DNA of 64,000 bases from an uncultured Isosphaeraceae bacterium (lineage in GTDB: Bacteria; Planctomycetota; Planctomycetia; Isosphaerales; Isosphaeraceae): positions 1 through 64,000 of the forward strand of contig CAMFLR010000027.1 of assembly GCA_945957605.1 (NCBI GenBank), in the 5' to 3' direction. Positions within the stretch are counted from its first letter, which is position 1. The number at the start of each line of letters is the position of its first letter. Positions 23,601-27,838 of the stretch are shown here, piece by piece. The position numbers and the translations under genes are program-made. Under the pieces are notes generated by a model. It did not search any database and had not been told where the DNA came from. It worked only from the letters and a program-made list of their open reading frames with translations.

Positions 23601-24903
23601 AAACGTCGAGTTCTTCCCGCAGAGCTACGTCTACAATCGCTCGGCGCAATCGGCTTCGGGACAAGTCGACGTCGTCGGCATTCCGACCGATCATCCCGGG
23701 CCGCTAACATTCACCTATTACGCTGGGTCGTCGGCTAGCGGAACTCAACTCGCGTCCGCGCCTGTGAATGCGGGCACCTACACCGTGGTCGCGAGCTATG
23801 CTGGCGACGCAAATCACCTCGCCGCGTCGGCAACGGTGTCCCTGGTCATTGCGAAGGCAACGCCGACGATCATCTGGGACAATCCGGCCCCAATCACCTA
23901 TGGCACGCCGATCACTTCCATTCAGTACAACGCCACGTCGGACTCCGACGCCCAAGCTATATACCCGTTCGCGCTCGGAACCATCTATCACGCGCAACTC
24001 GGCCGGCCGCTGACTGTCGCCTACAACGAGACCGCGAATTACTTCGCAGCCTCGAAGACGGTGACCATCGATATTCTCAAATATGCGACGACCGTTACCG
24101 CGGGCCCCATCGACCTCCTTCACGGCGATATCCTTCCAACTCCGACTTATACGTTCGGGCCTCTTGTCAACGGCGACAAGCCCGCCGTCATTGCCGGAGC
24201 ACCCGGCTATCAAACGACGTATGGCCCCACAACTGCGGCCGGCCTGTACCCGATCACGCCGACAGTCGGCACACTATCATCATCCGACTATACATTCAGG
24301 TTTGTGGCGTCGACGGTCACGGTCCATCCCAAGGTGCTCGACATCCGCGCGCTTTACGGCCCCACTGACGCAGCACACCCTTGGGGCCGAGCATCTGTTT
24401 CGCTCCAAGGACTGACCCGCGACTTGCCGTTCAGCAACATCGGCGCAATCGAAGTGCTCTTCAGCGACGATGTTCAACTTGCTGGCTCCCCATTCAACCT
24501 TAATAGCGTCCTGAATCAGGCCCAGATCGTCCCCGTCTCATATTCCACCGGTACATCTTCACGTGATATCGTGTGGAAGCTGCCGACCGCGCTCGGCGTC
24601 GACATGCTCACCGCGTCGATCGATCGCACGCGAGTCATTGCAAACCTCGCAGGATCGCCCATTAACCTCGGCGGCACGTCGTCGTGGAATTTCGACGTCC
24701 TACCAGGCGACTTCAACGGTGATCGCACGGTGAAAAGCGACGACATGGTCGCAATCAAGAACCAGATCGGAACGTATCTGATTACCGGCGATTCCATTCC
24801 CGGCGTGAATCTGGCAGACCTCAACGGCGACGGCGTCGTTGATGCCGAAGATGTCAAGATTGCCCAGGGGCGTCTTGGCAAGACCCTCCCGCATGCACGC
24901 TGA
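11659..24903 (+). CDS. Giant multidomain secreted surface protein (LEPR-XLL start, dockerin-like end)
   Basis: 4,414 residues. The N-terminus RRRLAIEGLEDRTMLDG is the planctomycete LEPR-XLL-type motif of exported proteins, replacing a standard signal peptide. Approximate layout: unique region 40-760; Calx-beta 773-880; delta-60 repeats 893-1311 (LDTTFNSSG type); DUF11-like 1313-1448; second Calx-beta 1448-1565; second delta-60 block 1571-1958; second DUF11-like 1963-2091; Ig-like 2093-2198; six NHL repeats 2234-2571 set inside a fibronectin-III-like fold; Ig-like 2625-2828; eleven tandem cadherin-like repeats of about 95 residues 2835-3890 (GVLANDVD, then HG.L.L..DGSFSY.P); Ig/MBG-like 3890-4230; dockerin-like 4350-4410 with two calcium loops (DFNGDRTVKSDD, DLNGDGVVDAED). 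It is likely a calcium-binding adhesin or cell-wall protein. Function is inferred from domains only. Confidence 0.93.
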   Translation: MMLTKSHRRIGLRLSSRQKFRDARRRLAIEGLEDRTMLDGTSLTSTQVSQFIESARGKIAAIQAQANNLVSGALTALPIIGKSTKDLFGPANDTGATLNGVFNAIEAQLDAADNFVKSHNQAYTQTLIQQTLFDNLKDYLGDQNGDGLNAQDVVITNFNPTAASITVDLDLVKAFTFSKSLAFSLGLPGFPFQVTSGSNVGLDLTLSLDHLKFGLATTTSQPFVDVSASTFGVGVTATYSTGEIDAQFGFLAIQNIPGQAPTLGLGGSIDFGFDTTSGTLTAPQLNVTASVDLPFQTKDLGNIPVIDVKLPEFQADLKVSWPILRTNPNGAITTFGDNGPDVSLEDVKVSVGGLLGTLATPAMAYLQYLLLPMQAAVSVLNAPIPGLSDLWQLAFDKDVSLLSLANVISDIDVLPPEFKPIVEAADVVSGLIESINGLTSNFSTDLGNSYISVGSVDFSELANGAKTDLRSLQSGWGNQSITDFLGDPANFGTPLTGLAPYVQPIATKLVDRLSSLPLPDSVKNDPNYQQAIDHLKQAIDGLGSKVSLSFPLIDDPSGSVFKLFLGIDTQFVNFTIDLPDLEIAQANAFDVPIGGDVLGTIIKESMPVKFDGGLVASVYLNMGYDTRGLRDLFHSGITGLADGFEFTVDPNRPLFSLNGTMSATVGPDLDVGIGALSAGVSGSLNSNIRLVIAGSSDGTFRPSLDSNADTPVLHGSGKVTASISAGAYVRVGTDSFNKKFYLLGPYDIGSVVLLDLDSNGYGNPYQSAVFGGEPSASISDATVTRSQTGTVPATFTVTLSWPVQETVSVGYVTVVGGSASASDFVATSGTLVFQPGEYRKTITVNVNGTTAMGQDKTFVVNLVNPALVKIDDNFGLGTIHNPNVQGVYTTPTGPLDATFGTAGLSAPVASTSSNAFHALAYDSNGRLLAIGGSSTLPEVVRYNPNGTLDTTFNSSGVATTTVGGLGYSGAVYPSGPNKGKILLVGYVSFPFITKIRVTQLNADGTPDLTFGPTAAGAGSGSGFLDIETPPYASARNQGTAIAIHPDGLGFDVIGNNTTGGSNGEFIVVGHFNANGSPIKTAFTNNDGKPFGILKITGPDAKAAGALEAAYGPDGLLYLGGFTSANGATLIRLNSGGQLDQSFGIGGYAAVPLGGSVSGTQINDFKFQADGKIVVVVNAVGIGGNYLAIGRLNANGMLDTAFNQSGLRIDTINNGRSLTGVAIQPDGKIVATGFASSGAKFMAVRFLPDGSLDSTYSTDGTGFIFSTPTGASGVNNTTPAIIDAQGSAVAGGNVVKSGTAMNNFGVVRYEEPRANLGISISATTPTAPAGGTVTYLINLANTGDDAALPSWKLTLPAGLTFVSISGDTRWAFSTPAVGLNGTIIAGARLLKANDFTGAPDDTTFVLVVHVDGNYQPPASVTMTVVAGSATLDPVTANNTASVTLPVDPLLLSITGTTVPEGNSGTTGAVFTVSLNNASWQTVTVGYKTVAGGTATTADFTSVSGTLTFAPGETSKTIVVPVIGNTTPQFDRTFLVNLTAPGVGTPLNAIIATNIAYGTITDDDSGAVFNPTGPLDVTFNATGTKTQSLPGIVKGTAVAVDASDRIIAGGAPQNSLGLDFGFAIARYNPNGTLDTTFGGTGLLNFNPFTNPNTGGGLEAVDVEKSGTNLNKVVAMGGGLMYRFNIDGMPDTTFGTNGVVSTGLTPVSDSIYRGGIYADKIVIAGGSFVYRYNLDGTLDKTFNGTGMSASLRFGNNTARIYGVATTPDGKIIVTGDALPSSTHTFFIARYNADGTLDSTFGTTLPMAMTANGIGYAITIDPLGRPVVAGKLANSGGGVARFTAAGALDTTFNGTGYQTDNFSNNINLTFDAVAVGPDLRVIAADKTIGRGLVARFNADGSKDYTFGSQTTLNPNQLYAGMISGRSTTATALAVTSTGGIVVNGTSTATSGPNDSTMFLQKIEPKRANLAVTGFATPTTVPAGQTLTYTYSVTNQGDSADYVSFSELIPANTTFVSATAPAGWTLTTPAVGGTGTIFANRRTFAAADGAQTITVTLKPIVLPRNTVIATTAKVASATVDPVTTNNSMNINATVANGPPTVSISLNTSTPAPGDTLTATAIASDPNNDPVSLTFVWQVNGQTVQTHPLGAGQLVDTLSLAGLQAGARIVLTVTPSDGLVTGAVAVASAIVTAIPVTPPTVTTQSATSIKTTGATLNATVNPNGSTTTTGFQYSTDPSIPTNVVTTYAGGNGYGSTDGAAASAKFDEPLGVAIDASGNIFVADTFNHTIRKITSAGVVSTIAGTPGVAGSADGVGASALFRDPQGIAVDGAGNLYVADSLNNTIRFITFVNGVANVSTLAGQAGPGLGFADGHGTAAKFAYPIDVAVDPAGNVYVADAGNSAIRKISVLGDVTTVVGVSGQQTNTDGDFATARFINPYGVAFDGSGNLYVADAGSNTIRKITFATATTGVVTTLAGSPGQHGNTDGTGSAARFYTPQGIDVDASGNIYVGDFNNQEIRKITPSGVVTTLAGSPGNSNGNNGVGATAGISHPGGVALDASGNIYVAAFGDNAVRKLSTPSILSATSVNASGPVAVALSGLQANTTYYYRAVASNAGGQALGQIFSFTTLDSTPKFGELTGVAAVYGTSQVSIFGQINSPDGSFFSPGEFVNVTINGVTEQAPISAGGAIGFNFILPTSPPFHAGTYKISFDYPGDGNFGPVSSGAASPSLTIQQNVPIVGLTYPQPRVANGVSTFPVTPYAIGHVAGFDDTPQTFANQEAGTFTVTYYAGFGVQPGTTLPGTTTPPSLPGDYTALVHFNGSIDYTPADATPIGYTITDGRPFAQDDSYNANRAATLAVDADHGVLANDVDPFGRSIHAVLDTTTAHGALALSSDGSFSYQPNGSYFGLDTFTYHAEAADGSRSPAVVVRISVSPVVAADDHYNVGAGSLLIAAPGVLGNDTDASGSALSAVVVQSPSHGQLTLNADGSFSYQADFGYSGTDSLRYKASDGTYDSLPATVTFFVTSASIQAVDDEYATTFNSPLTVDAAHGPLANDANVPGGTHSALSLSVVSLPAHGSLTIAADGSFMYTPDDNFYGVDVFTYQAVVNAQASRTATVEFDVSPISVPDQSYQAVRSRTLVLGVSSDLLANLVDIAPFTIVGITDVSASNGGSVTIEGDGSAATGSLVFTPADGFEGVASFTFRAHDAGGFESLPVTVSIQVTPVLARDDAFVISPPARTANFSKADLLANDVDLDAGNASDLTISEIGTPAHGSLSIADDGSYLYTPDTGFFGIDSFTYRANNGTFDSNLATVTINVGSAAVDDSYIITPNPSPTTGLTVDATHGVLANDSPNAAFVGLVSGATHGEIQLDLDGSIRFYDDTDPNTGLPNLDPVQFNYEAYDTAGNDIGRATVTLNIVPVYGYDLQFNILKNQPTSLDLVDPALNLKGASLSVQIVNGPAHGTLTLSDDGITPTYTPDSGYTGADQFTYTLSDGTRTYNVATVDLTVAALFSANYRYSVADGIEFDGFLSELVDGTYPAGESPVTVDLATVIGPMHASDFTIGPDGMFAYTGNLNYFGVDSFSFELVNALGEHSPRATVLFTVFPVNIQSENYTANQDSTLTVAAPGVLANDDNLNNDSIFPVIYANPLHGQLTMAQDGSFTYTPDPGFSGFDVFRYYDYDTTRDNIASGFIVPDFIVVQPVAAEDGSVDVDLGNFIDAEYPDSLKANLIFSVADASHGTITLLSDGHTARFTPAANYNGPASFNFTYATSADPNFHHASRIDLSITPVNDAPVATDGATSVVAGTPDGVVIDLTGLVSDVETAPSDMTYTIVDPPALAAGTLVPIIGHVGQFRFIPAPGYTGQASFTYQVTDTGDPTGSQGNSLSSAVATFRINVVSSLAIQSVVNSGPVSYGQSVTISVTATGQGALSYTFLVDADGVIQTNSGADNQVKILFSTAGTHHVGVRVTDGGGHSVQGDTDVVVNKATTNVEFFPQSYVYNRSAQSASGQVDVVGIPTDHPGPLTFTYYAGSSASGTQLASAPVNAGTYTVVASYAGDANHLAASATVSLVIAKATPTIIWDNPAPITYGTPITSIQYNATSDSDAQAIYPFALGTIYHAQLGRPLTVAYNETANYFAASKTVTIDILKYATTVTAGPIDLLHGDILPTPTYTFGPLVNGDKPAVIAGAPGYQTTYGPTTAAGLYPITPTVGTLSSSDYTFRFVASTVTVHPKVLDIRALYGPTDAAHPWGRASVSLQGLTRDLPFSNIGAIEVLFSDDVQLAGSPFNLNSVLNQAQIVPVSYSTGTSSRDIVWKLPTALGVDMLTASIDRTRVIANLAGSPINLGGTSSWNFDVLPGDFNGDRTVKSDDMVAIKNQIGTYLITGDSIPGVNLADLNGDGVVDAEDVKIAQGRLGKTLPHAR

Positions 24904-24912
24904 CTCCAAGTT

Positions 24913-25626
24913 ATGAGATCCTTGAAAATGATTCGCACCATCTTCCGTCTTGCATTCACAGGTATCGCTCTCCTGGCTGTCGTGGCTGGTTCCACGCCGA
25001 GCCAGGCGGGTCAAGTACTCACTGTTGAAATCGGCCCCGTGATCGCCAATTCCGGTGCGGGCGCTGCATATTATTTCGACGTCAACCTGACGAACTCGAC
25101 CTCCACCAACCTAACGCTCGGCGGCTTCTCCATTGGTATCACCACAAATAATGCCAATGTCCAGTTCGCGCAGGCGACTACCGACACCACGACCCCCTAC
25201 TTATTTACTGGGTACAGTCTTTTCGCTCCCGATATTACCTCGTCGATCGCGTCTTCGCCCGCAGCGCAAATCATCGCCGGCGACGTTTTCTTCGATCCCT
25301 CGCAAAATCTGGCCGGGGCGGATTTCATGCAAACGAATACGGCCGGTCTCGCTCGCATTTACTTCGATTTCTCGGGAACGATCGACCCATCGCTGGCCTT
25401 CTCGCTGGTCACCGATGCTAACATCACCAATCTTTCCGGTCCTGCGGGCGATAGTATCACCGGATCGGTCACATCCATCGGCAATTCCCTCTACAACATT
25501 GATCTGATCGAAACCGCCACCGTGCCAGAACCGACAACCGTCCTACTTGCCCTCCAAGCTCTGGCCAGTTTTACAGCCTTTTACCGCGGGATCAAAGTAC
25601 GGACATCGCATCGTAGCGACATCTAA
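24913..25626 (+). CDS. PEP-CTERM sorted exported protein
   Basis: 237 residues. The N-terminus is a signal peptide (FRLAFTGIALLAVVAG, then TPSQA cleavage region). The body is a beta-rich domain typical of PEP-CTERM substrates. The C-terminus has VPEPTT, a hydrophobic stretch and a basic tail, the sorting signal read by an exosortase. The hydrophobic helix is weaker than usual (LLALQALASFTAFY). It starts 10 bases after the giant gene and is probably co-transcribed, suggesting both are surface components. An ATG five codons later is an alternative start. No exosortase gene is in the window. Confidence 0.85.
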   Translation: MRSLKMIRTIFRLAFTGIALLAVVAGSTPSQAGQVLTVEIGPVIANSGAGAAYYFDVNLTNSTSTNLTLGGFSIGITTNNANVQFAQATTDTTTPYLFTGYSLFAPDITSSIASSPAAQIIAGDVFFDPSQNLAGADFMQTNTAGLARIYFDFSGTIDPSLAFSLVTDANITNLSGPAGDSITGSVTSIGNSLYNIDLIETATVPEPTTVLLALQALASFTAFYRGIKVRTSHRSDI

Positions 25627-25689
25627 CGGTCGCCGGCTCGGTTGAAAAAGAGCGTGTAAACTGACCCACAGGAGACAAGCACAATTAAT

Positions 25690-25770
25690 ATGATCACGAC
25701 TAAACGTTGCAGTTTTGATAAGTGTCGGCGAGAACTCGTAGTCGTCGACGGTTCTGTCTACTGCGTCTGA
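25690..25770 (+). CDS. Possible 26-residue Cys-containing peptide
   Basis: ATG 25690 opens MITTKRCSFDKCRRELVVVD and ends at TGA 25768-25770. Three cysteines (two in a C-x4-C spacing, one near the end) recall a truncated zinc ribbon. A GGAG lies about 15 bases upstream, rather far. It sits between the PEP-CTERM gene and the IS1595-type element and may be a gene beginning cut by the insertion. The rest of 25627-25816 shows nothing recognisable. Low certainty. Confidence 0.25.
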   Translation: MITTKRCSFDKCRRELVVVDGSVYCV

Positions 25771-25822
25771 TCAGTTACGGACTTTCAGACGTTCTGCCCG
25801 CCAGGCCCCTTAACGGTATGGC

Positions 25823-26769
25823 TCATGCCGGATTGCAGGGTGGTGATAGCAAAAGACCGATCAGAGCGCCGAGAACGCTTTTTCCCGTCATCCGAGTATT
25901 GTGAATAAACTCGAAAAATCCGAGGTACAGCGGCAACTTCTCTTGGGAAATTCCTCGGTGCGGTCGCAGCCAACTTCTCAGCAGCGACCAGAACCCTTCG
26001 AGTGTATTCACGTGCACTTCGCAGAAACCATCGCCATCGTCGTCACGAGCATATTCTCGCTTGCCGTGGCATACCGATTGATGATCGTAACCCCACTCCG
26101 CCAAGCGGCTGTAAATGTCGTATTCATCCGTGAACACAACCGTTCTTTTGGCAATAGTTTGTTGGATCAACGGGCCGATCGTCGCTTGTTTGACATCGCT
26201 CAGCATCCGGATCACAACTTCGCCCGTTCGTTGAAGCATACCGAAAATTGGCGGCTTCTCCTTGAGCAACGTGCCGCGACCTCGGTCTCCTTTCAAGCGT
26301 CGACGCCGGCCGACTCTCCCTTTTTTTGGACGGCGTCGGGATTTCCCTTATGTCCCGCTACCACATAGACTTCGTCGCATTCGACTTCCCCTTCGAGAAC
26401 CACGGCGGGGCGACGCTCGACGATGCCCTGACGAAGCTGCTGGACCATCGCTTGAACGTCGCCGCGGTTCATGTCGAGTTCCCTGGCGATTTGCAGAGTC
26501 GACAGGTTCAGTCCCATGAAGTAGAGGCAGACGATCCAGGTTCTCAGCGATTCGTGACGGCCGGCGAAGATCGTCCCGGTGAGATCATCGAACCGTTTCT
26601 GACACCCATGGCAGAGGTATCGCTGGCGTTCGGTTTGGGTGTCATCGCGGCCATCTTTGACGACCGATGCGGAGTCGCAATGCGGGCAAGTCACCCCATT
26701 GGGCCAACGCATTTCGCGGACGGTTTGAAAGCATTTGGCGTCATCGATGAGGTCGCGAATGTTGATCAT
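25823..26769 (-). pseudogene. IS1595 family transposase split by -1 frameshift at an A7 tract
   Basis: The first frame (26769 to 26293) has the N-terminal zinc ribbon (CPHC, then CHGC), a helix-turn-helix and the first catalytic Asp in EVECDEVYVVAGHKG. The second frame (to 25823) has the second Asp (VVFTDEYDIYSRL) and the NTLEGFWSLLRSWLRPHRGI signature. At 26326-26320 the zero frame reads A AAA AAG, a canonical slippery heptamer. A -1 shift there yields AVQKKGRVGRRRRLKGDRGR, which agrees with the family sequence. So this is either a programmed frameshift or a one-base loss in an A8 run. Most IS1595 relatives use a single frame, favouring a pseudogene. Confidence 0.85.
26320..26326 (-). other. 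Slippery heptamer A AAA AAG inside the IS1595 transposase
   Basis: On the minus strand the zero-frame codons are CAA AAA AAG GGA. A -1 slip gives GGG AGA GTC and restores the family reading frame. The heptamer is the one used by IS1- and IS3-type elements for programmed -1 frameshifting. Use here is untested. Confidence 0.5.
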
Positions 26770-26847
26770 CTGGCCAGTCCGTGACCCATAATTTGTGTCG
26801 GTGAGTTATCGAGCGATTGTATTCTCGATCAACGGCTGCCGGAACCG

Positions 26848-27258
26848 TCACCCTGCAATTCGACATGAGCCTTTCCGAATGGGAAATCCCTCGCCGAAGA
26901 AACGAACTAAGTGACCAAAGTGACGGTTAGTTCCGCGCAGGGTATGGGCCTCGAGTGTTCCGTTGCTGTGAGTTTCCAAGTACGTGTCGCGGAGGAAGGC
27001 GAGTGTCGGCTCGCCCTCAGCAGCGGGAGCCGCCTCGACTTTGGGGAGGACGCAGTCGTGCATCACGAAGTCGGCGATGTCGACTCCGGCGGGAAGCGTG
27101 ATCAGGCTCTGGCGGAGACGCATCAAGAGATAGTCAACTTGCGCCGCTTTGTGCTTTGCCTCACGCTCACTCACGTTGCCCAAAGCGAAGGTGCGGCGCT
27201 TCCCGCGATAGAGGAACTGACACTGCCAGCGACCGTCACGTTCTTGCAGCGATGCCAT
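26848..27258 (-). pseudogene. Tyrosine recombinase (phage-type integrase), N-terminal part only
   Basis: The 136 residues begin MASLQERDGRWQCQFLYRGK and continue with a typical Arm-type and SAM-like core-binding N-terminal region (AHTLRGTNRHFGHLVRFFGE). The catalytic domain with the R-H-R-H-Y residues is absent. After FPI the frame appears to slip: another frame continues AHVELQGDG before a stop, about 10-15 bases from the edge of the IS1595-type element. Truncation by frameshift and IS insertion is likely. It starts 84 bases from the tRNA-Leu-like sequence, as integrases usually lie next to their attachment site. It cannot catalyse integration. Confidence 0.75.
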
Positions 27259-27341
27259 ACGTGTGCCCTACAATCGAGATATGTGAGCGCTATTGCAGCG
27301 CTGCCCGATTATTGCAGGAGGCACTATTGTCGTAAGTCTAG

Positions 27342-27429
27342 TACCGGCGGTGGGATTCGAACCCACACAGAGGTAACCCTCCGGAGGATTTTAAGTCCTC
27401 ACCGCGTCACCATGCTTTGGCACTGCTGT
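27342..27429 (-). tRNA. tRNA-Leu(UAA)-like sequence, 3' part intact, probable att scar
   Basis: On the minus strand the anticodon arm GAGGACTTAAAATCCTC (anticodon TAA at 27393-27391), a long class-II variable arm, a perfect T arm (GTGGG TTCGAAT CCCAC) and the 3' acceptor strand CGCCGGT plus A are all present. The 5' acceptor strand (ACAGCAG) pairs at only four of seven positions, and the 5' D-stem half does not match its partner. No CCA is encoded. An intact 3' part with a diverged 5' part is what a distal attachment site looks like after integration into a tRNA gene. A degenerate but working tRNA is less likely. Confidence 0.6.
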
Positions 27430-27838
27430 GATATACGATTCGCAGTTAAAATGCTTGTGATAAAGCCAGTTACGTCACAGGCTCGCTTGAAAGGTATTGT
27501 AGCGATGGCTCGTTGATGTTGCCAATAGTGTTGCCAAATTGTTGCCAACCAACACATCCAATCCAATTTAACTCATATCTGGCTCCTCAACTGCAAGCTG
27601 TCCCCGACCACCTCTTCCAATAAGTGACAACAATAACACGTATCTACCCGTCCCTTCATCACAAAATGAGCCACCTATGAACTTGACACGGCTGTGATCT
27701 AACTGTTTGCCCAGCTCGTCATTGAAAGGGTCGGGGCGCTCCAAAGCGTGACTGGTTTCACCGCAGCGTTTTCTGTACCATTTGTATAGGTCCGCTGCAC
27801 GGTCACGACAAACTTCCCTGGTTTACCATTCGCAATCC
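27430..27838. repeat. Intergenic region with three GTTGCCAA direct repeats
   Basis: This 409-base gap holds GTTGCCAA at 27518, 27530 and 27541, spaced 12 and 11 bases, roughly one helical turn. They could be arm-type sites for an integrase or protein-binding iterons. The position beside the tRNA-like scar favours the former. The rest shows no gene. Confidence 0.35.

Larger units (their letters stand above)
25817..26790 (-). mobile_element. IS1595-type (ISXO2-like) insertion sequence
   Basis: The element carries one transposase, split in two frames. Candidate imperfect terminal inverted repeats are TATGGCTCATG at 25817-25827 and, inverted, TATGGGTCACG at 26790-26780, with nine of eleven bases matching; the left copy overlaps the transposase stop. 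No target duplication was confirmed. Its right edge abuts the truncated recombinase gene, so it may have caused that truncation. Confidence 0.55.

Noticed and set aside
27342-27429. Fully functional tRNA-Leu
   Set aside because: The acceptor stem pairs at four of seven positions, the D stem does not form, and CCA is not encoded; kept only as a tRNA-like scar.
27518-27548. GTTGCCAA repeats as a CRISPR array
   Set aside because: Repeats are only eight bases and spacers only three or four; no cas genes are present.
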